Shown here piece after piece: positions 39,737 through 49,268 of a stretch of 64,000 nt of DNA. This DNA is from DATFES01 sp035457725. Lineage in GTDB: Bacteria; Pseudomonadota; Alphaproteobacteria; CACIAM-22H2. How positions within the stretch are numbered: the first letter of the stretch is position 1; each line of letters opens with the position of its first letter. Under the pieces are notes generated by a model. The model saw only the letters and a program-made list of their open reading frames with translations, searched no databases and was not told the origin of the DNA. The DNA lies in assembly GCA_035457725.1 (NCBI GenBank), contig DATIBC010000097.1, positions 25,790-89,789 of the forward strand, given 5' to 3'. A program made the position numbers and the translations under genes.

Positions 39737-41134
39737 ATGTTCGACGCCAAGGATAAGTCGCACGATTTGCCGATCGCCGTGATCGGCGCCGGCACGGTCG
39801 GCCTGGCCGCGGCGGCGCATCTGCTGGCGCGCGGCCTGCGTCCGGCGATCTTCGAGAAAAGCAAACAAGTCGCCGCCAACATGCGCGACTACGGCCATGT
39901 CCGTCTGTTTTCGCCGTGGCGCTTCAACATCGATCGCGCGGCGCGCGCACTGCTCGAGCAAGCACATTGGCGGGCCCCCGACCTCGACGCGCTACCGACC
40001 GGCGGCGAGATTTTTCGCGACTATCTGGCGCCCCTTGCAGCGATTCCGGCGATCGCCGAACGGCTTCGTCTCGATAGCGAAGTGACGTCGATCTCGCGGC
40101 GCGGATTCGACAAGGTGAAGAGCGCCGGGCGTGACGCCGCGCCATTCGTTATGCGCCTCCGCCAGGGCAATGGCGAGGAGCGCGAGTTCCTGGCGCGCGC
40201 CGTCATCGATGCCTCGGGAACGTGGGCCAAGCCCAATCCGCTCGGCGCCAACGGCATGCCGGCGATCGGCGAGCGCCGCTTCGCTGCAAAGATTCGATAT
40301 GGCATTCCCGACATCCTGGGCGTCGAGCGCACGCGCTATGCCGGCAAAAAGGTCCTTGTCGTCGGCGCCGGCCATTCGGCGGCGAATGCGCTCCTCGATC
40401 TGGCCGAGTTGGCCGAATCGTCCCCGCAAACGCGCATTGCCTGGGCGATTCGCGGCGACGATGTCGCCAAGACGTTCGGCGGCGGCGGTGATGACGCGCT
40501 GGCGGCGCGTGGCGCGCTGGGTGATGCCCTGAGGGTGTTGTATGAAAGCGGCGCGCTCGAGGTACGGAGCGCATTTCGCGTTCATGCGCTGCGCGCCAAC
40601 CTTGGCGGCATTTCCGTCGTCGGCGATGACGGCATGACGATCGACGGTGTGGATGAGATCGCTTGTGCGACCGGACAGCGCCCCGATCTCGATCTCACCC
40701 GCGAGCTGCGGCTCGAACTCGATCCCTGGCTTGAGTGCGCCAAGACAATCGGGCCGCTGATCGATCCCAACTTGCATAGTTGCGGAACGGTGCGGCCGCA
40801 TGGCGCGCGCGAGTTGGCGCACCCCGAGACCGGCTTCTATACGGTCGGGGTCAAAAGTTATGGCCGCGCGCCGACCTTCCTTCTCGCCACGGGTTACGAG
40901 CAAGTGCGTTCGGTCGCCGCGGCGCTGGCTGGCGACATGAAGGCGGCGAGCGAGGTCCATCTCGAGCTTCCAAAAACGGGCGTGTGCACGACCCAACCGC
41001 GCGCTAGGATCGAGCCCGCTCCCGCAGCCGCGTGCTGTTCGCCCGCGCGGCGGAAATCGCCGGGAGAGACATCCCGTTCCTCGCCCGAGCATGCCAAACC
41101 AGCCGAGGCCGCTTGTTGTAGCCCTCCCTCATGA
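39737..41134 (+). CDS. Ars-operon FAD/NAD(P)-binding oxidoreductase with paired-cysteine tail
   Basis: 465 residues. FAD motif IAVIGAGTVGLAAAAHLLARG at the N terminus; second dinucleotide motif VLVVGAGHSAANALLDLAE in the middle; a late FAD-contact segment DEIACATGQRPDLD. The fold is that of flavin monooxygenase/thioredoxin-reductase-like oxidoreductases. The last ~50 residues form a Pro/Ala/Ser-rich tail holding C417, C433-C434 and C460-C461, each CC followed by SP. Such vicinal thiols suit trivalent arsenic binding (inference). The ATG at 39737 follows AAGGGAAG; a GTG at 39713 is possible. The stop overlaps the exporter ATG. Confidence 0.82.
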   Translation: MFDAKDKSHDLPIAVIGAGTVGLAAAAHLLARGLRPAIFEKSKQVAANMRDYGHVRLFSPWRFNIDRAARALLEQAHWRAPDLDALPTGGEIFRDYLAPLAAIPAIAERLRLDSEVTSISRRGFDKVKSAGRDAAPFVMRLRQGNGEEREFLARAVIDASGTWAKPNPLGANGMPAIGERRFAAKIRYGIPDILGVERTRYAGKKVLVVGAGHSAANALLDLAELAESSPQTRIAWAIRGDDVAKTFGGGGDDALAARGALGDALRVLYESGALEVRSAFRVHALRANLGGISVVGDDGMTIDGVDEIACATGQRPDLDLTRELRLELDPWLECAKTIGPLIDPNLHSCGTVRPHGARELAHPETGFYTVGVKSYGRAPTFLLATGYEQVRSVAAALAGDMKAASEVHLELPKTGVCTTQPRARIEPAPAAACCSPARRKSPGETSRSSPEHAKPAEAACCSPPS

Positions 41135-42336
41135 CTGAGCCGGGTTCCGGCATCGGCGGACGCTGGAGCCCGGCCCGTTTCAAGGTCGTGGCGTTGCTCG
41201 GTGCAACGCAGATCATCGCCTGGGGGACGACGTTTTACCTTCTCGCGGTGCTGGCGACGCCGATCGCGCGTGACACCGGGTGGTCGACGACCGCGGTCGT
41301 CGGCGGCCTGTCGTGGAGCTTGTTGTTCAGCGGGCTCGCCGCGCCCCGCGTCGGTCGGGTCATCGATCGTTACGGCGGTCGGTGGACGCTCGTCGGTGGG
41401 TCGTTGCTGATCGCGGCGGGATTGACGCTGCTTGGCGCGGCGGCGAATCTCGCGATCTACTACGCCGCGTGGACGGTTCTCGGACTTGGCATGGCCGCGG
41501 GCCTCTACGATGCGGCGTTCGCCACGATCGGACGCTTGTATGGCGCTTCGGCGCGGCCATCGATCACCGGTCTCACGCTTCTAGGCGGGCTAGCCAGCAC
41601 CGTGGCTTGGCCGATCATCGCGGTTCTCGAGGGAAATTTCGGCTGGCGGACGACGTGCTTCGTCCTGGCGGGAGTGCATGCGCTGGTGAGCCTGCCGCTG
41701 CACGTGTTCGCCCTGCCGAAGCCGCCGCCAGCCGCCATGGCGGTTGGTCAGTCGATCGAGCCAGGGAATGCGCCCACGCCCGTCTCGGCGAGAACCAATC
41801 GCTTGTTCTTTCTTATCGCGGTCGCGTTCACTCTTTATTCGTTCATCAGCTCCGGGCTTTCGGTGCACATCCTCGAAGTGTTGCGGCGCCTCGGTTTCGA
41901 GGTCGCCGGCGCCATCGCGCTGGGCATGGTCATCGGCCCGGCCCAGGTGACGTCGCGAATCCTCGAATTTGCGTTGGGCCAGCGCGCTCATCCGATCTGG
42001 ACCGCGCGTACCGGGATCGGATTGTGCACGGTCGGCATCGTGTTGCTGCTGGCGATCGGCCCCGGCGGAGCCATTGTCGCGATGGCGGTGTATGGCGCCG
42101 GCAATGGCGTCATGACCATCGCGCGCGGCACGCTTCCGCTAGCCTTGTTCGGGCCGCACGGCTATGGCGCGCGGATCGGCCGCATCGCGCGTCCGGCATT
42201 GATCGCCCAGGCATCGGCGCCCATCGCGCTTGCCGCCGTGCTCGAGCACGCCGGGGCGTCGGCGCTGCTGGCGATTATCGCCGTCATCGCGCTCTGCGCC
42301 GCGGCGACGTTCTGGCTGATTCGGCCGCGCGCGTGA
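41131..42336 (+). CDS. MFS transporter, probable arsenical exporter (ArsK-like)
   Basis: A 401-residue major facilitator protein with about twelve hydrophobic segments. Family features include GRVIDRYGGRW after the second segment (MFS loop 2-3 motif) and the repeated Gly-rich helices. It lies between the flavoprotein and arsC in an ars operon, coupled by ATGA to the former. ArsK, an MFS arsenite/antimonite exporter described in Agrobacterium, is the most reasonable match, but identity was not tested. The window contains no ArsB or Acr3 gene, so this is probably the efflux pump of the operon. Confidence 0.78.
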   Translation: MTEPGSGIGGRWSPARFKVVALLGATQIIAWGTTFYLLAVLATPIARDTGWSTTAVVGGLSWSLLFSGLAAPRVGRVIDRYGGRWTLVGGSLLIAAGLTLLGAAANLAIYYAAWTVLGLGMAAGLYDAAFATIGRLYGASARPSITGLTLLGGLASTVAWPIIAVLEGNFGWRTTCFVLAGVHALVSLPLHVFALPKPPPAAMAVGQSIEPGNAPTPVSARTNRLFFLIAVAFTLYSFISSGLSVHILEVLRRLGFEVAGAIALGMVIGPAQVTSRILEFALGQRAHPIWTARTGIGLCTVGIVLLLAIGPGGAIVAMAVYGAGNGVMTIARGTLPLALFGPHGYGARIGRIARPALIAQASAPIALAAVLEHAGASALLAIIAVIALCAAATFWLIRPRA

Positions 42337-42361
42337 GCACGCAATTCGGGGAAGCATTGCG

Positions 42362-42853
42362 ATGACCCGGCGATTGAACGTTCTCGTGTTGTGCACCGGT
42401 AACTCGGCGCGGAGCATCATGGCCGAAGCCTTGTTCAACCGCCTGGGGGCCGGACGCATTCGCGCTTACAGCGCCGGCAGCCGTCCCAAAGGCGCGGTCG
42501 ATCCGCGGGCGCTCGATGAGTTGACGCGGCGTGGCGTCGCCGTCGACGGCTTGAGAAGCAAGAGTTGGGACGTGTTCGCCGGGGCCGACGCGCCGCGTAT
42601 GGACCTCGTGGTGACGGTGTGCGACAGAGCCGCGGCGGAGACCTGTCCGATTTGGCCGGGCGCGCCGGTTCGCGCCCATTGGAGCTTCGCCGATCCCTCC
42701 GCGGTCGAGGGCGACGAGCGGCGGCAGCGGGACGCTTTCGCCGCGACATTCGAGCTCATCGAGGGGCGCGTCGCGGCGTTCTGCAACCTGCGTTTCGAGT
42801 CGTTGGATGGCGCGGCGCTCCGCCGTGCGCTCGAAGCCCAAGGGTCGCATTGA
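42362..42853 (+). CDS. arsC: Arsenate reductase, LMW-phosphatase type
   Basis: 163 residues. The P-loop is C11-x5-R17 (LCTGNSARS) as in low-molecular-weight tyrosine phosphatases. Two further cysteines C87 and C95 (VTVCDRAAAETCPIWPG) complete the C11/C87/C95 relay of thioredoxin-coupled arsenate reductases. The general acid is in SFADPSAVEGD. It reduces As(V) to As(III) for export by the upstream MFS protein. The C-terminal ~25 residues extend past the minimal fold. It begins 25 bases after the exporter gene. Confidence 0.93.
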   Translation: MTRRLNVLVLCTGNSARSIMAEALFNRLGAGRIRAYSAGSRPKGAVDPRALDELTRRGVAVDGLRSKSWDVFAGADAPRMDLVVTVCDRAAAETCPIWPGAPVRAHWSFADPSAVEGDERRQRDAFAATFELIEGRVAAFCNLRFESLDGAALRRALEAQGSH

Positions 42854-42874
42854 CCGCCTGCCGCGTCGCGCGCC

Positions 42875-43522
42875 TCAGGCGCGAAACGATCCCCACGTCG
42901 TCGCCAAAGCGCGTGCGGCGTTGTTGAAGGTCTCGTCCACGCCCTGATGCCGGAAGCAGTCGGCGAGAAACGCCAGCGTCTCGGCGACGATGGAGCGTTG
43001 GGCCGCCGACAGCGAAGCGACGAGGCGGCGGTGATTCTCGACGATCGCGCGCACCGCTTGCCGCGCCTGCGGGGTCGGGTTGCGGAGATGCTCCTTGATG
43101 AACTCGGGAACTTCCGGTCGGTCCTTGACCGCATTGTATTGGTCGCGAAGCAACGTCTCCGACGGCCGGGCAAGATAGAAACATAATGAATCGACGAACG
43201 TATAAAGCTGGGCGTATTCCTCGGTGTCGGCGTCCTCGGCGACGTCGAGCGACAAGACCAGAAACGCCGGAAGGTAGTACCGGATCCCATCCGGCTTCAT
43301 GAAGGCGATCATTCCTTGAAGCGGTGCGTCATACTCGGCAAGGATCCTCTCGAAGGTGACCTCGCGCCAATCCTTGCCCTTGAAGAACCGCGCGACGATC
43401 GTTCCTTCGTAGCCAGGATCGTGCGGCGCGTCGGCGCCGAGATTGGCGTCGCCAGGATAGTCGGTTCCGGTAAACGCCCTGACGATCCCGGCGCGCAACT
43501 CCATGGTGCTCGTTACAGCCAT
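42875..43522 (-). CDS. Conserved hypothetical protein, DUF6714-like
   Basis: 215 residues, probably cytosolic, with no signal sequence or membrane segment. The most conserved-looking stretch is DGIRYYLPAFLVLSLD preceded by GKDWREVTFERILAEYDA. I associate the RYYLPAxL pattern with DUF6714 but cannot verify it. The rest is mostly helical. It is convergent with arsC (21 bases between stops) and head-on to no clear operon. Function unknown. Confidence 0.7.
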   Translation of the reverse strand: MAVTSTMELRAGIVRAFTGTDYPGDANLGADAPHDPGYEGTIVARFFKGKDWREVTFERILAEYDAPLQGMIAFMKPDGIRYYLPAFLVLSLDVAEDADTEEYAQLYTFVDSLCFYLARPSETLLRDQYNAVKDRPEVPEFIKEHLRNPTPQARQAVRAIVENHRRLVASLSAAQRSIVAETLAFLADCFRHQGVDETFNNAARALATTWGSFRA

Positions 43523-43701
43523 GTTCTCATTACCCCCCGGCAGTCGGCGCTCGCGCGTTCTTCGGCTCTCCCGGTGGCCGCAGCGCCCGGGTTAATCCTC
43601 GCTTGCCGATATTAACGAACCGTTTTGCATGATCGTTGACGGGGTGCGCCGCTAAACGAGCCTTAACCCGTTTTCGCCCGCGTCCCGGCGCAGGATAAAG
43701 A

Positions 43702-44478
43702 TCAATCGGCCCGCCGCCGCCGCAAGACCTCGACCAGTCGCTCGAAGGCCATATCGAGCACCACGCCAAGCAACGCCACCAGGACCGCCCCTTGGATGAC
43801 GTAGGCGATGTTCGAGCCGTTGAGACCGACGATGATCGGCAGGCCCAGCGTTTTCGCGCCCACCGTGGAGGCGATGGTCGCCGTGCCGACATTGATGATG
43901 ACCGAGACGCGGACGCCCGCGAGAATTACGGGTGCGGCGAGCGGCAGTTCGACCCGGCGCAGGATTTCGCCGCTGGTCATTCCCATCGCGCGCGCCGACT
44001 CGCGCACCGACTCCGGCACGGCGACGAGGCCGGCGATCGTGTTCTGCAGCACCGGCAGCAGTCCGTAGACGATGAGAGCAATGATCGCGGGGTCGGATCC
44101 GAATCCGGTGATGGGAACCGCAAGGGCCAGCACCGCGACCGGCGGAAAAGTCTGGCCGATCGTCGCGATGGTTTCGGTGACGCCGCGAAACTCCGCGCCG
44201 GCTGGCCGGGTCACGAAGACACCGGCGGCCACGCCGATGGCGATCGCCGCCATGCTCGAGGCGCCGACGATCGCCAGATGCGCCACCACGAGATCGGGCA
44301 ATGAATTTTGCTCATAGAGCGGCCGATCGAGCCACGGGAAAAGCGCGGCGAAAACCGCTTTCGACCGCGGCATGATGAGCACCAAAGCGGCGAAAGCGAG
44401 CGTCGTCCAAAGCAGACCATCGCGCCAAAGCGAGCGCGGGCGCGGCATCGCCACCGCGTGACTGTCGCCTTCGGTCAT
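43702..44478 (-). CDS. Osmoprotectant-type ABC transporter permease (YehW-like)
   Basis: A 258-residue inner-membrane permease with about six membrane segments and a coupling loop VRESARAMGMTSGEILRRVELP, like OpuCB/OpuCD and YehW. Its ATG overlaps the stop of the larger permease by four bases. Likely partner of that protein and of the YehZ-like binding protein in import of glycine betaine or a related compound, although the E. coli Yeh system is a low-affinity importer of uncertain physiological role. No ATPase gene follows within the window. Confidence 0.86.
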   Translation of the reverse strand: MTEGDSHAVAMPRPRSLWRDGLLWTTLAFAALVLIMPRSKAVFAALFPWLDRPLYEQNSLPDLVVAHLAIVGASSMAAIAIGVAAGVFVTRPAGAEFRGVTETIATIGQTFPPVAVLALAVPITGFGSDPAIIALIVYGLLPVLQNTIAGLVAVPESVRESARAMGMTSGEILRRVELPLAAPVILAGVRVSVIINVGTATIASTVGAKTLGLPIIVGLNGSNIAYVIQGAVLVALLGVVLDMAFERLVEVLRRRRAD

Positions 44479-45662
44479 CCCGGCCTGCCTTCGGCGTAGG
44501 CCGTGAGCAACCTGAGGAGCGTGTCGGCGCTCACCGCCAGCACGATCACCGGGACGGCGCCAAGCACCACCAAGTCGAGCGCATTGGCGAATAGCCCTTG
44601 GAACATGATGGCGCCGAGGCCGCCAGCGCCGATCAACGCCGCCACCGCCGTAAGCCCGATCGCCTGCACCGTCGTAACGCGCAAGCCGGACAAGATCACC
44701 GGAAGCGCCAGCGGCAATTCGACGCGGCGGAATATTTGCCAGCGCGTCATGCCCATCCCCCGCGCGGCGTCGACGGCGGCGGGCGAGACCGCGGCCAAGC
44801 CTTCCGCCACGTTACGGACGATCGGCAGCAGCGAATACAAAATCAGCGCAAGGACGGCCGGGAAAAGGCCAATGCCGCTGATCCCCAACGCGGCGAGCCC
44901 GGGAAAGATCGACGCCAGGCCCGAAAGCGGGGCGATCAGCATGGCGAAGAGGGCAATCGAGGGAATCGTCTGAACGATGTTGAGGAACGGAAACAGCCCG
45001 GCGGCGAACGCCTGGCGTCGATTCGCGATCACGCCGAGCGGGAAACCCAAAGCCAACGTCGGGGCAAGCGCCGCGACGACGATCACCATATGGCGCATGA
45101 CGGCATCGGCGAAGACGTCGCGCCGATTGGCGTACTCCTTGGCGATCGAAAGATGGTCGAGCGCGCCGACAACGGCGAGCACGGCGATCGCCGACGCGAC
45201 GGCGAAGCCAATAAGGGATCCGGCGACAGCCGGTAATGCGAGACGTTGGCCTGCGTCGATCAACGCCAGGGCGGCGCAGGCGAAAAGCGTCCAAAACGCG
45301 GCGCCTAGCGACGTGCGCGCCGCCGGCGCCCGGGCATCCGCGAGAAGCGCTGCCTGCGCGCCTGCGACCCAAAATAGCGCGACAAGGAGCATCGCCGCCG
45401 AAATCGCGATCAGGACGTGGACCGTAGGGCGTTGCGGGAGAAATGGGCCGAGAAGAAGCACGATCGCGGGGATGAGCGCGAGCAGATCGGCGCCGCGCGC
45501 CGCGGCGAGCAGCGCGATCGGCTCACCCGAGACGAGGCGATTGGGCGCATGCGTCAAGTAGGCAAGGCCGAGCGCGGCGAGAAGACCCGCCATCACCAGG
45601 ACAAGCAGCACGCGGTTGCGCACCATGCGGCGCAGATTGCTTGACGGAATCGACTCGATCAA
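44475..45662 (-). CDS. Osmoprotectant-type ABC transporter permease (YehY-like, long)
   Basis: A 395-residue permease. The first ~180 residues contain extra membrane helices typical of YehY; the C-terminal ~210 residues are the standard permease domain with coupling loop AAVDAARGMGMTRWQIFRRV. The annotated start is a TTG at 45662 with no clear ribosome site; an ATG at 45626 (MVRNRVLLV) is an alternative. It lies 67 bases downstream of the binding-protein gene and overlaps the next permease. In E. coli yehX (ATPase) lies between the two permeases; here there is no space for it. Confidence 0.85.
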   Translation of the reverse strand: MIESIPSSNLRRMVRNRVLLVLVMAGLLAALGLAYLTHAPNRLVSGEPIALLAAARGADLLALIPAIVLLLGPFLPQRPTVHVLIAISAAMLLVALFWVAGAQAALLADARAPAARTSLGAAFWTLFACAALALIDAGQRLALPAVAGSLIGFAVASAIAVLAVVGALDHLSIAKEYANRRDVFADAVMRHMVIVVAALAPTLALGFPLGVIANRRQAFAAGLFPFLNIVQTIPSIALFAMLIAPLSGLASIFPGLAALGISGIGLFPAVLALILYSLLPIVRNVAEGLAAVSPAAVDAARGMGMTRWQIFRRVELPLALPVILSGLRVTTVQAIGLTAVAALIGAGGLGAIMFQGLFANALDLVVLGAVPVIVLAVSADTLLRLLTAYAEGRPG

Positions 45663-45729
45663 CAGCGGGACGATCGGCGCGGGCGAGCCCGTCCTCCGGC
45701 CGACGGCTTGCCCGGCGCCGATCCCGCGT

Positions 45730-46650
45730 TTACTTGAGAAAACCCTTTTGCCGCAGATAGCCGATTGCGACCTGCTTTGCGTCCTGGCCCTCGACGGCGA
45801 TCTTGGCGTTGAGGGTCTGCAACGCCGTCAGGTCGAGGGAGGCGAATACCGGCTCGAGCGCGCGCTTGATGCCGGGGTGCTTCTCGAGGACCGCGGCGCG
45901 CACCAGCGGGGCCGGTTCGTAGACGATTTGCGCCCCCTTGGAATCGTGCATCACGACGAGTCCGAGCGCCGCAAGCGCGCCATCGGTCCCGTAGGCCATG
46001 GCGGCATTGACGCCCGAGGTCTGCTCGGCGGCGGCGCGCGCCGTCGCCGCAGTGTTCCCGCCGGCGAGCGTCAAGATCTGGTCGGGCTTGAGCTTGAAGC
46101 CATAGGTTTTCTCGAAGGACGGCAGCGCCGCCGGGCTTTCGACGAACTCGGCCGACGCGGCGATTTTGACCTTGCCCCCGCCCGACACCCATCGCGCGAA
46201 ATCTTCCATCGTCGCGAGCTTGTTCGGGCGAGCGACGTCGGTGCGCACGGCGATCGCCCACGTGTTGTTGGCCGGCGCCGGCTGCAGCCAGACAAGGCGG
46301 TTCTTTTCCGCGTCGAGCGCGCGCACCTTTTCATAGCCGCTCTTGCTGTTCTTCCATGCTGGATCGGTGTCGACGGAGAAGAAGAACGCGCCGTTGCCGG
46401 TGTATTCGGGGTAGAGATCGATTTCGCCGGCGACGATGGCGCTGCGGACGATCTTTGTCGGCCCGAGCTGAAGCTTGTTCGCCGTCCTGATGCCATTGGC
46501 TTCGAGCAGTTCGATGATCATGTGGCCCAGTAGTGCGCCCTCGGTATCGATCTTCGAGCCGACCCGCACGGCCTCTTGCGCGGATGCGCTTGCGGCGAGG
46601 ATGCAGGCTGCGATCGCGGCGGCGACCGTACGTCCAAATATTCGAAGCAT
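45730..46650 (-). CDS. Osmoprotectant ABC transporter substrate-binding protein (YehZ/OsmF-like)
   Basis: 306 residues. The ATG at 46650 with GGGAGACGGAG upstream gives a signal peptide ending near SASAQEAV. The mature protein is a quaternary-ammonium-type binding protein (OpuAC superfamily): VRVGSKIDTEGALLGHMIIE, then GEIDLYPEYTGNGAFF, a highly characteristic segment of the YehZ/OpuCC group. An N-terminal extension of 19 residues is possible but unneeded. It is first gene of a three-gene operon without ATPase. The ligand is probably a betaine-like compound (inference). Confidence 0.9.
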   Translation of the reverse strand: MLRIFGRTVAAAIAACILAASASAQEAVRVGSKIDTEGALLGHMIIELLEANGIRTANKLQLGPTKIVRSAIVAGEIDLYPEYTGNGAFFFSVDTDPAWKNSKSGYEKVRALDAEKNRLVWLQPAPANNTWAIAVRTDVARPNKLATMEDFARWVSGGGKVKIAASAEFVESPAALPSFEKTYGFKLKPDQILTLAGGNTAATARAAAEQTSGVNAAMAYGTDGALAALGLVVMHDSKGAQIVYEPAPLVRAAVLEKHPGIKRALEPVFASLDLTALQTLNAKIAVEGQDAKQVAIGYLRQKGFLK

Positions 46651-46826
46651 CTCCGTCTCCCATCTTATTGATTCGATGGCGCTCCAGCTCGGCGGAGGCC
46701 TGCGCATCGACGATGCTATGGGCTTGCGCAGATGGAGTCACGCTGGAATACGGGCGCGAAGCGCGGCCCGGCCGATGATGAAAGGGGCCGGCGGCGAGGT
46801 AGCGGCGCGGAACGAGCGTCGGGCGC

Positions 46827-49268
46827 CTATACGTCGAGATTCGCCACCTTAAGCGCATTCTCCTGGATGAAGTCGCGCCGCGGCTCGACGATGTCGCCCA
46901 TCAGCGTCGAGAACACGCCGTCGGCGTCCTCGCTGTGGCTGACTTTGACCTGAAGCAGGTGACGTGCCTCGGGGTCGAGCGTCGTCTGCCATAGCTGCTC
47001 CGGGTTCATCTCGCCGAGGCCTTTGTAGCGCTGGATGGCGACGCCCTTCTTGCCGATCTCGAGAACCGCATCGACCAGCCGCGTCGGTCCGGTGATCTCG
47101 ACGCTGAAATCCTTGGCCTGAAGCTTGGCGAAGCGACCGTAGACGAGCTGCAGCTCCCCCGCCATCTCGACGAGACGCCGCGCCTCGAGCGAGTTGATCA
47201 CCACCGTGTCGACCGTCGCGCGATCGATTTCGCCGCGCAGCTTGCGTTCGAAGACCAAGCCGGTGTCGCTGGCCCCGCCCGTCCAGCCGCGATCGGTTTC
47301 GGGCGATAGCGCGTTCAGCCGCTTGGCGATGAACTCCGCGGCGGCGCGCGCCTTGTCGCGATCAGCCATCAGCGCCGGATCGAGCGCGCCAAGGATCGCC
47401 GCCTGCTCGACCGCGTCGCGATTGCCGACGCGCCGGGCGAGCGGCGTGAGCAACGCCTTGGCGAGCCGCGCTTTCTCGACCAACCCGCGCAGGTCTTGGC
47501 CAGCGCGCTGGCTGCCGTCGGCGCCCACCGTCAGCACCATGCCATCGATTCCGGCCGCGATGAGGTAGTCTTCGAGCGCGCGTTCGTCCTTGAGGTAGAC
47601 CTCCGAAGCGCCGCGCTTGGCGCGATAGAGCGGTGGCTGGGCGATGTAGAGATATCCCGCGTCGATCAACGGCCGCATCTGCCGATAAAAAAAAGTCAGC
47701 AAGAGCGTGCGGATATGCGCACCGTCGACGTCGGCGTCGGTCATGATGATGATCTTGTGATAGCGCGCCTTGGCGATATCGAAATCGTCCTGGCCGATTC
47801 CGGTGCCGAGGGCGGCGACGAGCGTGCCGATCTCCGCCGAAGACAGCATCTTGTCGAAGCGCGCGCGTTCGACATTGAGGATCTTGCCGCGCAGCGGAAG
47901 GATAGCCTGCGTCGCGCGCGCGCGGCCCTGCTTGGCCGAGCCGCCCGCCGAATCGCCCTCGACGATGAAGAGCTCGGACTTGGCGGGGTCGCGCTCCTGG
48001 CAATCGGCGAGCTTGCCCGGCAGCGAGGCCATGTCGAGCGCTCCCTTGCGTCGCGTGAGCTCACGCGCCTTGCGCGCCGCCTCGCGCGCCGCCGCCGCCT
48101 CGTAGATCTTGGCGATGATGCGCTTGGCTTCGGTCGGATGCTTCTCGAACCACTCCTGCAACTTGTCGCCGCAAACGATCTCGACGATCGGCCGTATCTC
48201 CGAGGACACCAGCTTATCCTTGGTCTGCGAGGAAAACTTGGGATCGGGTGTCTTGATCGACAAAACGCATGTCAGCCCTTCGCGCGCGTCGTCGCCGGTG
48301 ATCTGCATCTTTTCCTTCTTGGCGAGGCCGGCTTCGTTGGCTGCCTTGTTGATGGTGCGGGTGAGCGCGGCGCGAAAGCCTTGCAGGTGCGTTCCTCCGT
48401 CCTTTTGCGGGATGTTGTTGGTGAAGCAAAGCATCGTCTCGTGATAGGCGTCGGTCCATTCCATCGCGACCTCGACGGTGACGCCCTCGCGCACGCCGGC
48501 AATGTTGATCGGCGAATGCAGCGCCTGCTTCGATCGGTCAAGATACTTGACGAACGCCTCGATGCCGCCGTCGTACCGCAGCTCGACGACTTTCTTTTCG
48601 ACCCCCCGCGCGTCGGTCAGCGTCAGCTTGACGCCCGAATTGAGGAATGCCAGCTCGCGCAGACGATGCTCCAGCGTCTCGAAATCGAAATCGGTCATCG
48701 AGAAAATCCGCCGCGAGGGCAGAAACGTGACCAGCGTTCCGTGGCGAGCGCCAGCGTCGCCGACGACGGCCAGCGGCGCCTCGGGCTCGCCATTGGCGAA
48801 ACGCATGTAGTATTCCTTGCCGCCGCGCCAAATGCGCAACTCGAGCGTTTCGGAGAGCGCGTTGACGACCGACACGCCAACGCCGTGCAGTCCGCCTGAA
48901 ACCTTGTACGAGTTCTGGTCGAACTTTCCGCCGGCATGAAGCTGCGTCATGATGACTTGCGCCGCCGAGACACCCTCCTCGGCGTGAATTTCGGTCGGAA
49001 TCCCGCGCCCGTCGTCGACCACCGTCACCGAGCCGTCGGCGTTCAGCGTAACGTCGATCGCCTTGCAGTACCCGGCAAGCGCCTCGTCGATCGAGTTGTC
49101 GACGACCTCGTAAACCATGTGATGGAGGCCCGAGCCGTCATCGGTATCGCCGATATACATTCCCGGCCGCTTGCGCACCGCGTCGAGGCCGCGCAGCACC
49201 TTGATTGCGTCGGCGCCGTAGCTTTCAGCGCCAAGGCTCGCATCCAAACGCTCCGCGGGGTCGTTCAT
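46827..49268 (-). CDS. gyrB: DNA gyrase subunit B
   Basis: 813 residues, normal length. The GHKL ATPase part contains EVVDNSIDEALAGYCKAI and GGLHGVGVSVVNALSE; the TOPRIM part contains FIVEGDSAGGSAKQGR and DADVDGAHIRTLLLTF with the Mg-binding Asp residues; the C-terminal GyrB segment QRYKGLGEMNPEQLW is intact. It introduces negative supercoils with GyrA (not in window). The ATG at 49268 overlaps the recF stop (ATGA); a 142-residue upstream extension is recF shadow. Last gene of the dnaN-recF-gyrB row. Confidence 0.98.
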   Translation of the reverse strand: MNDPAERLDASLGAESYGADAIKVLRGLDAVRKRPGMYIGDTDDGSGLHHMVYEVVDNSIDEALAGYCKAIDVTLNADGSVTVVDDGRGIPTEIHAEEGVSAAQVIMTQLHAGGKFDQNSYKVSGGLHGVGVSVVNALSETLELRIWRGGKEYYMRFANGEPEAPLAVVGDAGARHGTLVTFLPSRRIFSMTDFDFETLEHRLRELAFLNSGVKLTLTDARGVEKKVVELRYDGGIEAFVKYLDRSKQALHSPINIAGVREGVTVEVAMEWTDAYHETMLCFTNNIPQKDGGTHLQGFRAALTRTINKAANEAGLAKKEKMQITGDDAREGLTCVLSIKTPDPKFSSQTKDKLVSSEIRPIVEIVCGDKLQEWFEKHPTEAKRIIAKIYEAAAAREAARKARELTRRKGALDMASLPGKLADCQERDPAKSELFIVEGDSAGGSAKQGRARATQAILPLRGKILNVERARFDKMLSSAEIGTLVAALGTGIGQDDFDIAKARYHKIIIMTDADVDGAHIRTLLLTFFYRQMRPLIDAGYLYIAQPPLYRAKRGASEVYLKDERALEDYLIAAGIDGMVLTVGADGSQRAGQDLRGLVEKARLAKALLTPLARRVGNRDAVEQAAILGALDPALMADRDKARAAAEFIAKRLNALSPETDRGWTGGASDTGLVFERKLRGEIDRATVDTVVINSLEARRLVEMAGELQLVYGRFAKLQAKDFSVEITGPTRLVDAVLEIGKKGVAIQRYKGLGEMNPEQLWQTTLDPEARHLLQVKVSHSEDADGVFSTLMGDIVEPRRDFIQENALKVANLDV

